Source: Marinilabilia sp. UBA5340
GTDB lineage: Bacteria; Bacteroidota; Bacteroidia; Bacteroidales; Marinilabiliaceae
Length of the DNA stretch: 9,460 nucleotides
Direction of reading: 5' to 3'
Assembly: GCA_002411085.1 (NCBI GenBank)
Contig: DHQK01000151.1
Span: forward strand, 1-9,460
The translations under genes were made by a program, and so were the position numbers. Shown here piece after piece: positions 1 through 5,548 of the stretch; position 1 is the first letter of the stretch, and each line of letters starts with the position of its first letter. The notes beneath the pieces are model-generated. The model had not been told where the DNA came from. It saw only the letters and a list, made by a program, of their open reading frames with translations, and made no database searches.

Positions 1-1883
1 TTTTGAACTATCGGCTTTTGGGGGCAGGATGTGGCATTTACGATTTTTGACAAGCCTTTCTTCGAGGATATCCATAAGTTGCCCGAAGCATCCTCTTGTA
101 TGGCGTTTATGGTGTTGTCGGGGAGTCTCTCATCCATTCCGTAACGGATAAACGATGAGTCTTTTCTGACAAAAAGATTCAGACCGTTTTTTGTGCCAAT
201 CCAGATGTTTTTTTCGCTGTCTTCAAAGAGGCAAATGGCATTGTCTGAACTGATGCTCGCAGGGTTGTTTTGATCGTGCCAGAAGGTGTGAAATCTCCCC
301 GTTTGAAGATTAAGTACATTGAGACCCCTGGTGGTTGAGATCCATAATTCATCGTGGCTGCTTTCCAAAAGTGTAATTACCCAGTCGTTGCTGATGCTGT
401 TCACCGGATTGCCAAACTGGTATCTTTTGAAGTTTTTCTTTTCGGGGTTGTAGCGATTTAGTCCTCCGCCCAGGCAAGCCACCCAGATGGTTCCCCGACT
501 GTCCTCAAGAATCCCGAAAACGTGGTTATTTCCTAATGAATGAGGGTTGTCCGGATCGTTTCTGAAATTAATTTTTTCCCCTGTTTCAGGGTCATAAACG
601 ATTATTCCATTGTCCCAGGTTCCAACCCAGATACGTCCTTTCTTGTCCCGAAGCAGCGACCAGACAATCAGTGGATCCTTATTACCGGCATCGGCCAGAT
701 AAAGATTAATATCTTCCGAGTGTTTGTTAAAGGAGTTGAGTCCCTTTTCTGTTCCAATGAGGATTTCGTCTTCCAATTCCAGAAAGGTGTTGACAGAGTT
801 ACTGGAGAGTGAATTGGCAGCTTCCGGAACCGAGTAATAATGGCCAAACCGGAAAAGGTGTTTGTGGTAAAAATCGACACCATTGCTATATAGTCCAATC
901 CACATAATGCCTTTAGAATCTTTATAGAGTGAATGGATTGAATTAAAGGAGAGGGAGAATTTGTCAACGGGAGAATGGGTGAAGTGCTCAAAAACAGACG
1001 AATCGCCTTTGGTTTTTGGGGGAGTCAAGATGTTTAGGCCCCCGTTTTCCAGCCCCAGCCAGATGTTTCCTTCAGCCCCTTCCTCAATAGCAAGGACTGC
1101 TCCCTTACTGATGGATGCCGGCAGCTCCGCGTGGTGCTTAAATGTATGGGACGAGAAGGTGGTATGTGTTGAGTCAGGTAAGAGTAGAGTTAAACCGCAA
1201 CTACTTGTTCCCAGCCAGATTCTGTTTTGACTGTCGATGAGCATACTGTTGATGAAACAGCCTGAGAGGATGGAGTTTTCATCAGCTGGGGAGGTGAAAA
1301 GTGCATTGGGGATTTCTGATGCTTTGAACATGTGGGCCCCATTGGCCCCGGCCATAAAAATATTCCCGAGGGAGTCGGCGGCTATATTTTCAATTTTCAG
1401 ATGCTGGTTTATCTGGAGTACCGACAATGATTTTGGGTTTAGGAGATAGAGCCCCCCCGGCGAGCCTAAGAGCAATTCTCCATTGGGAAGTTCAAAAATG
1501 TCTGAAACATAATTCTCTAAGCCGGCAATGCTCATGAAACGGTTCTGATCCCGGAGGTACAGATTTATTCCCCGGTGTGTGCCTACCCAAAGGTTTTTGT
1601 TTTGGTCTTCAAAGATGACGTTGATGTTATTGTCGTTAAGACTGGTGTCGTTTTCCCCTTTGTATTTGTAGGTTTCAAACTCAAAGCCATCGTATTTGTT
1701 AAGGCCGTCGCTGGTTCCGATCCACAGAAAACCCCGGGAGTCTTCCAGAAAACATTTTGCCCAATTGCTGGAGAGGCCGTCCTCTACATTTAGGTTCTTA
1801 AATCTGATTGATTGAGAGTTGGTCGTAGAATAAAAGGTGGATAAGCAGATTAACAGGATGGTAATCGGGTTTTTAGGGGTCAT
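1..1883 (-). CDS. Two-component regulator propeller sensor protein, partial (C-terminus beyond the left edge)
   Basis: Reading from the ATG at 1883 leftwards gives 627 uninterrupted codons to the window edge. Residues 1-23 look like a signal peptide (hydrophobic ITILLICLSTF, then TNSQ). The rest is built of Reg_prop-type beta-propeller blades, each with a motif like LWIGTSDGLNKY. I count 13 such motifs, near residues 53, 98, 137, 176, 222, 264, 327, 374, 418, 457, 503, 540 and 583. This fits the two-propeller (about 14-blade) periplasmic sensor half of Bacteroidetes hybrid two-component systems or related propeller histidine kinases. In such families a Y_Y_Y domain, a membrane segment and a kinase or DNA-binding output follow; that part is outside the window, so the output type is unknown. 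Known relatives often sense glycans, but no carbohydrate genes are visible here, so the ligand is open. The family call is firm and the role inferred. Confidence 0.9.
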   Translation of the reverse strand, partial: MTPKNPITILLICLSTFYSTTNSQSIRFKNLNVEDGLSSNWAKCFLEDSRGFLWIGTSDGLNKYDGFEFETYKYKGENDTSLNDNNINVIFEDQNKNLWVGTHRGINLYLRDQNRFMSIAGLENYVSDIFELPNGELLLGSPGGLYLLNPKSLSVLQINQHLKIENIAADSLGNIFMAGANGAHMFKASEIPNALFTSPADENSILSGCFINSMLIDSQNRIWLGTSSCGLTLLLPDSTHTTFSSHTFKHHAELPASISKGAVLAIEEGAEGNIWLGLENGGLNILTPPKTKGDSSVFEHFTHSPVDKFSLSFNSIHSLYKDSKGIMWIGLYSNGVDFYHKHLFRFGHYYSVPEAANSLSSNSVNTFLELEDEILIGTEKGLNSFNKHSEDINLYLADAGNKDPLIVWSLLRDKKGRIWVGTWDNGIIVYDPETGEKINFRNDPDNPHSLGNNHVFGILEDSRGTIWVACLGGGLNRYNPEKKNFKRYQFGNPVNSISNDWVITLLESSHDELWISTTRGLNVLNLQTGRFHTFWHDQNNPASISSDNAICLFEDSEKNIWIGTKNGLNLFVRKDSSFIRYGMDERLPDNTINAIQEDASGNLWISSKKGLSKIVNATSCPQKPIVQ

Positions 1884-1907
1884 AACTTTGCATTAATGGG
1901 GTTGCTG

Positions 1908-1939
1908 CAAAATTAGTGTTTTTTATTTATTTTATGAAA
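1908..1939 (-). promoter_or_regulatory. Candidate promoter of the propeller sensor gene
   Basis: On the minus strand TAATTTTG (1915-1908) fits the Bacteroidetes -7 consensus TAnnTTTG exactly. TTTC (1939-1936), one base off the -33 TTTG, lies 20 nt upstream. The start codon at 1883 would then have a leader of roughly 18 nt. This is a pattern match only. Confidence 0.5.
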
Positions 1940-2005
1940 TTTATCATATTTTCAGAATTGTCTCGCCTTCGTAACTGCGACCTGACAGTTTCGTGTCTGA
2001 TATGG

Positions 2006-2096
2006 ATTAAAGTCATATTAAACTCAATATAAACTCAAATTAAAGTCGTATTAAATTCAATTCAATATGAGTTTAAGCAGACTTTAGTATGACTTT
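2006..2096. repeat. Composite AT-rich direct and inverted repeat
   Basis: A 23-bp unit at 2006-2028 recurs at 2039-2061 with two mismatches and a 33-bp period; its core is ATTAAAGTCRTATTAAAYTC. The first copy also has an inverted partner. AAAGTCATA (2009-2017) is perfectly complementary to TATGACTTT (2088-2096), and 2018-2029 is nearly complementary to 2065-2076 with one base missing. The second direct copy falls in the loop of that imperfect hairpin. It could be an operator array, a cruciform or a decayed mobile fragment; the sequence does not decide. Confidence 0.75.
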
Positions 2097-2177
2097 GTTG
2101 TGGTTTTATTATAGCTCTGTTAAGAGGCAATTACGAAGTTGTTGTGAAGCTGATTCCTGCCAGGTTTGGATCCTGAA

Positions 2178-2696
2178 TTACCACCTTCCTTTAAATCGCC
2201 AGTGCTTTCCGGCCCAGTGTTTTCCGGCATAGTCGATTCCAATTCTGGGGGAAGTGATGATTATGGGTTTTTTCTGGTCGGTGGGGTTGCTTTCGATCCA
2301 AAGCTTTTCAGAGACGATTAAATCTTCTCCGTAAAATGATTTATCAAGTTCAAGAGCGCGGCCAATACGCCCGGGTCCTTTGATTTCTGTAGTTCCTCTG
2401 ATTAAAACCGCCTGAGGGTGACCTTCGGTGCTGGTAGTGAAATTGAGCAGCCAGTACATTCCGTAGATGAGGTAGACATACACCAAACCTCCTTTGTGAT
2501 ACATTACCTCAGTGCGGGGTGTGCGTCCTTTGCTGGCGTGGCATCCCAGATCCTCTTCGCCCCTGTAAGCTTCCACTTCATTGATGGTAAGCCTGAGTTC
2601 GTGTCCATCATCAAATCGTCGCACCAGAATTTTTCCTATTAGCTCCGGAGCCACAGTTAGCACATCTCGGGAGAAAAAATCGCGGGGTAATCTCAT
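2178..2696 (-). CDS. DNA-3-methyladenine glycosylase, AAG/MPG type
   Basis: This 172-residue protein belongs to the alkyladenine DNA glycosylase family (Pur_DNA_glyco). The family removes 3-methyladenine, hypoxanthine and other damaged purines from DNA as the first step of base excision repair. Motifs in order: substrate-pocket segment EVEAY (40-44), with E42 matching the catalytic Glu125 of human AAG and Y44 matching Tyr127; H53 matching His136; GRTPR (57-61); the hallmark YVYLIYGMYWLLN (73-85), with Y75 matching the intercalating Tyr159 and N85 matching Asn169; R100; and GPGRIGRAL (107-115). Length is normal for the bacterial form. The C-terminus carries a small internal repeat, AGKHWAGKHW. 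The ATG at 2696 lies 2 nt after the guaD stop, so the two genes are almost certainly co-transcribed; the start has only an A-rich upstream stretch and no Shine-Dalgarno sequence. Confidence 0.93.
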   Translation of the reverse strand: MRLPRDFFSRDVLTVAPELIGKILVRRFDDGHELRLTINEVEAYRGEEDLGCHASKGRTPRTEVMYHKGGLVYVYLIYGMYWLLNFTTSTEGHPQAVLIRGTTEIKGPGRIGRALELDKSFYGEDLIVSEKLWIESNPTDQKKPIIITSPRIGIDYAGKHWAGKHWRFKGRW

Positions 2697-2698
2697 CG

Positions 2699-3169
2699 TT
2701 AATATTCTTTTTTGTCGTCAAATTGGGCCCAATGCTCGAAAGCATGTTTTATGTTTTCTGTGACGATTTGTTGAGTAGGGATGGAGCGTTGATCAATGGG
2801 TTTCTCCAGTTCCAGGTAAATAAACTCATCGTCAAAGCCGATGGAAGCCGCATCGGAGCGGGTATTACCAAAGAAAAGATGATCAAGCCGGGCCCAGTAT
2901 ATAGCTCCCAGACACATGGGACAGGGTTCGCAACTTGCATAAATGGAGCACCCACTGAGATCGTGTGTCCCCAGTTTTTGGGTGGCTTTGCGAATGGCCT
3001 CCACTTCGGCATGGGCGGTGGGATCGTGCTTGTCGGTTACGCGGTTACATCCCGTAGCAATCACTTCGCCATCTTTGACAATGAGGGCAGAGAAAGGGCC
3101 TCCGCCTTTCAGAACATTCTCCCTGGCCAACTCGGCAGCCATTTTCATATATTCTTTATGTGTGTTCAT
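2699..3169 (-). CDS. guaD: Guanine deaminase (nucleoside deaminase, CDA fold)
   Basis: A 156-residue zinc-dependent deaminase that closely resembles Bacillus subtilis GuaD in length and along its whole sequence, including the shared ending KKEY. GuaD converts guanine to xanthine in purine salvage and nitrogen use, in the cytosol. The first zinc motif is HAE (53-55, with ligand H53 and proton-shuttle E55); the second is PCPMC (82-86, with ligands C83 and C86). The segments GGPFSALIVKDG (23-34), DPTAHAE and CEPCPMCLGAIYWAR are typical. The GFDD and IYLE stretch near 111-121 matches the C-terminal region that GuaD uses in its domain-swapped dimer. A TadA-type tRNA deaminase is less likely because the conserved tail is that of GuaD. 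It is the first gene of a two-gene unit with the DNA glycosylase. The start is the ATG at 3169; I see no better upstream alternative. Confidence 0.92.
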   Translation of the reverse strand: MNTHKEYMKMAAELARENVLKGGGPFSALIVKDGEVIATGCNRVTDKHDPTAHAEVEAIRKATQKLGTHDLSGCSIYASCEPCPMCLGAIYWARLDHLFFGNTRSDAASIGFDDEFIYLELEKPIDQRSIPTQQIVTENIKHAFEHWAQFDDKKEY

Positions 3170-3191
3170 TTTTCGTATTTTTTACGACTTG

Positions 3192-3223
3192 CAAATATGA
3201 TGAAATCTTGTGGTTTAAGGAAA
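3192..3223 (-). promoter_or_regulatory. Candidate promoter of the guaD-glycosylase unit
   Basis: On the minus strand CATATTTG (3199-3192) differs from TAnnTTTG in its first base, and TTTC (3223-3220) lies 20 nt upstream. The spacing and the TTTC variant are the same as in the propeller-gene promoter. The match is weaker, so this is tentative. Confidence 0.4.
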
Positions 3224-3285
3224 TTGGGATGAGTTTCGGGATTCCTGTTTTGTGTTGATTTTTTGGGGTGCGCGATAGCTGGTTT

Positions 3286-3310
3286 CCCCCTCCAGGGGGG
3301 TAGGGGGTAA
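3286..3310. repeat. C-tract/G-tract palindromic repeat
   Basis: CCCCC (3286-3290), then TCCA, then a G6 run (3295-3300), then TAGGGGGTAA. The C and G runs can pair as a short strong hairpin, and the second G-run (3303-3307) offers an alternative partner. The same layout of C-run, G-run, spacer and second G-run recurs at 6775-6799. Confidence 0.6.
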
Positions 3311-3323
3311 GCGAAGGGAGACG

Positions 3324-3395
3324 AGTTTTGGGTTCCGGGTTTTGAGTTCCGGATTCCGGGTTTCGAGTTCGGTGTTTTGGATTTCAGGTTGCGGT
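3324..3395. repeat. Degenerate 21-bp-period repeat (TTCCGGGTTTYGAGTTC)
   Basis: A 17-bp unit at 3333-3349 recurs at 3354-3370 with one T/C difference and a 21-bp period. It is flanked by weaker variants of the same words (GAGTTTTGGG, TCGGTGTTTTGG, TTTCAGGTTGCGG). No protein reading makes sense. Confidence 0.7.
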
Positions 3396-3442
3396 TTGAT
3401 TGCTCTATGAGCTAAGAGCCAACAGCTAATAGCTTTTTACCC

Positions 3443-3481
3443 ATGCCCTTTGCTCCATGCTCTATGTCCTTTGCTCTATGC
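3443..3481. repeat. Degenerate 21-bp-period repeat (ATGYCCTTTGCTCYATGC)
   Basis: An 18-bp unit at 3443-3460 recurs at 3464-3481 with two C/T differences, again with a 21-bp period although its sequence is unrelated to the repeat at 3324-3395. It ends about 20 bp before the rplM -33 element. Confidence 0.7.
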
Positions 3482-3500
3482 TAATTTTTCTCCCTAAAAG

Positions 3501-3532
3501 ATTGGTGATTAATAAAATTAGCCGTACTTTTG
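3501..3532 (+). promoter_or_regulatory. Promoter of the rplM operon
   Basis: TACTTTTG (3525-3532) is a perfect TAnnTTTG -7 box. ATTG (3501-3504) is a one-off -33 element, separated by 20 nt. Transcription would start near 3539, leaving an unusually long leader of about 150 nt before rplM. Confidence 0.75.
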
Positions 3533-3538
3533 CGGCCG

Positions 3539-3690
3539 ATTATTATCCGTGCTAAACGACACAAGTGATTGTATCGCAGATGATTTGTTGCTGTTGCTGT
3601 TTGCCCGACGTCAATGGCAGCAAGAGATACAGCTATGTGTTGTGTGAATTTATTTTTTAATGTAGGTCTAATTTTCAAAAGAGGAAGACT
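3539..3690 (+). ncRNA. Long 5' leader of rplM, candidate L13 autoregulatory leader
   Basis: The leader contains a hairpin: UUGCUGUU (3594-3601) pairs with GGCAGCAA (3616-3623, two G-U pairs). It extends across a 6-nt bulge by GCUG (3590-3593) with CAGC (3630-3633), and the loop contains the palindrome GACGUC. A leader motif upstream of rplM-rpsI has been described in Bacteroidia (from memory, the L13-Bacteroidia candidate). I cannot confirm that this sequence belongs to that family. The structure and position are seen; the L13-binding role is inferred. Confidence 0.45.
3677..3690 (+). promoter_or_regulatory. Shine-Dalgarno-like site that fixes the GTG start of rplM
   Basis: The purine run AAAAGAGGAAGA ends 3 nt before GTG 3691, with a GAGG core at a usable distance. 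Strong SD sites are uncommon in this lineage, and here one accompanies a non-ATG start. That supports 3691 as the true start; no in-frame ATG lies near it. Confidence 0.6.
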
Positions 3691-4146
3691 GTGGATACTT
3701 TAAGTTACAAAACAAAATCGGCCTCACAAGCTACCATTAACAAAGAGTGGGTTGTAGTAGATGCCACCGATATGGTGCTGGGTCGTTTGGGTACCCGCGT
3801 AGCAAAATTGCTTCGTGGAAAATATAAGCCCAATTATACGCCTCACCTGGATTGTGGCGATAATGTTATTATTATCAATGCCGACAAGGTGAAGCTTACC
3901 GGAAAAAAATGGACCGATCGTGTGTTCTTTTCACACAGTGGTTATCCGGGTGGTCAGCGCGAAACAACTCCTGCTGAGATGTTTGCCAAAGACCCCACCA
4001 AACTGGTTCAGCATACCGTTAAAGGGATGTTGCCAAAGAATAAGCTGGGAAACAAGTTGTTCAAAAACCTTTTCGTATATGTAGGTAGCGAGCACAAGCA
4101 TGAGGCCCAGAAACCAAAGGTAATTGATATTAATACCATTAAATAA
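3691..4146 (+). CDS. rplM: 50S ribosomal protein L13
   Basis: A 151-residue protein that matches Bacteroidetes L13 end to end. It starts MDTLSYKT, followed by the core segment KEWVVVDATDMVLGRLGT (18-35), RGKYKPNYTPHLDCGD (42-57), HSGYPGG (82-88), KGMLPKNKLGNKL (111-123) and the ending EHKHEAQKP (134-142). L13 binds 23S rRNA early in assembly of the large subunit. Translation begins at GTG. It is the first gene of a four-gene translation operon and lies 5 nt upstream of rpsI, the usual L13-S9 pair. In other bacteria this operon is autogenously controlled, and the long leader here suggests the same. Nothing is missing or altered in the protein. Confidence 0.97.
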   Translation: MDTLSYKTKSASQATINKEWVVVDATDMVLGRLGTRVAKLLRGKYKPNYTPHLDCGDNVIIINADKVKLTGKKWTDRVFFSHSGYPGGQRETTPAEMFAKDPTKLVQHTVKGMLPKNKLGNKLFKNLFVYVGSEHKHEAQKPKVIDINTIK

Positions 4147-4151
4147 GCAGT

Positions 4152-4538
4152 ATGGAAGTGATTAATGCAATTGGACGAAGGAAAGAGGCCATTGCCCGTA
4201 TCTATGTAAGTGAGGGAAAAGGTCAGATTACCATCAACAAAAGAGACTTGGCTCAGTATTTTCCCACCCCCACACTTCAGTATATCGTTAAGCAACCTTT
4301 GAATACCATCAATGTTGCCGGAGATTACGATATCAAAGTGACCCTTTGCGGTGGTGGTATCAAGGGACAAGCTGAAGCTACCCGCCTGGCTATCGCCAGA
4401 GCACTCGTAAAAATCAACGAAGAAAACAAACCTGCTTTGCGTGCAGAAGGTTTTCTTACCCGCGACTCCCGTGTTGTGGAACGTAAGAAGCCCGGTCAAC
4501 CAAAAGCAAGGAAACAATTCCAGTTTAGCAAGCGTTAA
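4152..4538 (+). CDS. rpsI: 30S ribosomal protein S9
   Basis: This is a 128-residue S9 protein. Its diagnostic segments are GRRKEAIARIYV (8-19), the glycine-rich GGGIKGQAEATRLAIARAL (67-85) and the basic C-terminal tail KKPGQPKARKQFQFSKR. That tail reaches the ribosomal P site and contacts the initiator or peptidyl tRNA; its universally conserved final Lys-Arg is present. Translation starts at ATG 4152, only 5 nt after the rplM stop, so the two are probably translationally coupled. No separate promoter box precedes it. Confidence 0.97.
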   Translation: MEVINAIGRRKEAIARIYVSEGKGQITINKRDLAQYFPTPTLQYIVKQPLNTINVAGDYDIKVTLCGGGIKGQAEATRLAIARALVKINEENKPALRAEGFLTRDSRVVERKKPGQPKARKQFQFSKR

Positions 4539-4550
4539 TAATCGTCTGGT

Positions 4551-4613
4551 ACGTTTAGTATCTAAACTGTTAAGATTCCGCGTAAAGGACTACTTAATGG
4601 TTGCTTTAAACAG
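4551..4613 (+). promoter_or_regulatory. Structured spacer between rpsI and rpsB, candidate S2 leader
   Basis: GTTTAG (4553-4558) and CTAAAC (4562-4567) form a perfect 6-bp hairpin with a 3-nt loop. Directly after it TTAAG (4570-4574) and TCC (4577-4579) can pair with GGA (4587-4589) and CTTAA (4593-4597). CTGTT (4567-4571) can alternatively pair with AACAG (4609-4613). There is no T-run, so a simple terminator is unlikely. No TAnnTTTG box is present in the 100-nt spacer, so rpsB is probably reached by read-through. A role in rpsB-tsf control is inferred. Confidence 0.4.
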
Positions 4614-4638
4614 AATGTAAACGAAAAAAACAAAGAAA

Positions 4639-5484
4639 ATGCCCAGAACTAATTTTGATCAATTATTAGAGGCCGGAGTACATTTCGGTCACCTCAAAAG
4701 AAAGTGGAACCCCGCTATGGCTCCTTATGTATTTATGGAGCGCAACGGAATCCACATCATAGACCTGCATAAAACAGCTGCTAAAATTGAAGAGGCTGCT
4801 GATGCTTTGAAGCAAATCGCCAAGTCGGGCCGCAAAATTCTTTTCGTCGCTACCAAGAAGCAGGCAAAAGATATTATTGCTGATAAAGTTGGCGCTATCA
4901 ATATGCCTTATGTTACCGAGCGTTGGTCGGGTGGTATGCTTACCAACTTCCCAACCGTGCGTAAGGCCGTTAAAAAAATGGGTTCTATTGACAAACTGAT
5001 GGGCGACGATGCCTGGAACCGTCTCTCCAAGCGTGAGAAGTTGCAGATTACCCGTCAGCGTGCCAAACTGGAAAAAACTTTGGGTTCAATCAAAGATTTG
5101 AATCGTCTTCCTGCTGCTATGTTCGTGGTAGATGTGATGAAAGAACACATCGCCGTGAGAGAGGCCCAAAAGTTGAATATCCCTGTTTTTGGTATGGTTG
5201 ATACCAACTCAGATCCCAATAAAGTGGACTTTGTAATTCCTGCCAACGATGATGCTTCTAACTCTATTGAGTTGATTCTGGACATCATGACTCAGGCCAT
5301 CAAAGAAGGTTTGGCTGAGCGTAAGGCTGAGAAGGACAAAGAGCCTCAGGATAAAAAAGGTGGTAACAAAGGAGAAGGTCGTAAAGCCCGTGCCCGCAAA
5401 GAGGATACGGCTGACAAACAACCGGTTGCCTCTTCCTCTGACGAAGCCAAAGCTTCTGACGAAGAAACCAAAAAAGAAGAGTAG
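4639..5484 (+). CDS. rpsB: 30S ribosomal protein S2
   Basis: This is a 281-residue S2 protein. The core has the N-terminal LLEAGVHFGHLKRKWNPAM (9-27), the family signature YVTERWSGGMLTNFPT (91-106), a coiled-coil-like stretch at about 107-150, and the second signature IPVFGMVDTNSDP (181-193) followed by VDFVIPANDDA. S2 joins the 30S subunit late, binds near S1 and S18 on the back of the subunit and is needed for translation of canonical mRNAs. Beyond about residue 227 the protein carries a 54-residue low-complexity tail rich in Lys, Glu, Asp, Arg and Ser, longer than in E. coli S2 (about 241 residues). Tails of this kind occur in other Bacteroidetes S2 proteins. The A-rich stretch before ATG 4639 is typical of the lineage. 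Confidence 0.97.
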   Translation: MPRTNFDQLLEAGVHFGHLKRKWNPAMAPYVFMERNGIHIIDLHKTAAKIEEAADALKQIAKSGRKILFVATKKQAKDIIADKVGAINMPYVTERWSGGMLTNFPTVRKAVKKMGSIDKLMGDDAWNRLSKREKLQITRQRAKLEKTLGSIKDLNRLPAAMFVVDVMKEHIAVREAQKLNIPVFGMVDTNSDPNKVDFVIPANDDASNSIELILDIMTQAIKEGLAERKAEKDKEPQDKKGGNKGEGRKARARKEDTADKQPVASSSDEAKASDEETKKEE

Positions 5485-5492
5485 TATTGTTT

Positions 5493-5521
5493 GAGCGGGT
5501 TCGTTGCAGACGAACCCACTC
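5493..5521 (+). promoter_or_regulatory. Strong hairpin between rpsB and tsf
   Basis: GGGTTCGT (5497-5504) and ACGAACCC (5510-5517) form a perfect 8-bp stem with a 5-nt loop, extended by GAG/CTC across one C-A mismatch. It begins 9 nt after the rpsB stop. No T-run follows, so it is not a classical terminator. It may act in mRNA processing, stability or partial attenuation of tsf. Confidence 0.65.
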
Positions 5522-5548
5522 TTATTAATAACCTTTAAACTGTATATC

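Larger units (their letters stand above)
1884..2177. other. Intergenic spacer between the glycosylase gene and the propeller sensor gene
   Basis: No open frame here has recognisable coding character. The spacer holds the sensor promoter at its left end and the AT-rich composite repeat at 2006-2096. No convincing intrinsic terminator follows the glycosylase stop at 2178: only a 4-bp CAGG/CCTG stem near it, without a T-run. Confidence 0.6.
3233..3500. other. Repeat-filled spacer upstream of rplM
   Basis: About 270 bp without a gene. From left to right it holds a C-tract/G-tract palindrome (3286-3310), a degenerate TTCCGGGTTTYGAGTTC repeat (3324-3395), an AGCTAAGAGC/AGCTAATAGC pair (about 3410-3434) and a degenerate ATGYCCTTTGCTCYATGC repeat (3443-3481). 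None has coding character. The rplM promoter begins immediately to the right. Confidence 0.7.

Noticed and set aside
2723..3232. Plus-strand open frame of 169 codons opposite guaD
   Set aside because: It is antisense to a well-recognised guanine deaminase and its translation has no family features.
3286..3481. Possible CRISPR array in the spacer before rplM
   Set aside because: The repeat words differ from each other, occur only twice each and have no unique spacers of regular length.
4008..4517. Minus-strand open frame of 169 codons opposite rplM and rpsI
   Set aside because: Antisense shadow of two ribosomal protein genes.
5493..5530. The rpsB-tsf hairpin as an intrinsic terminator
   Set aside because: The stem is strong, but the bases after it (ACTCTTATTAATAA) are not a T-run.
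5504..5548. Upstream TTG start that would lengthen tsf by 15 residues
   Set aside because: The extra residues are encoded by the intergenic hairpin and do not match the conserved EF-Ts N-terminus.
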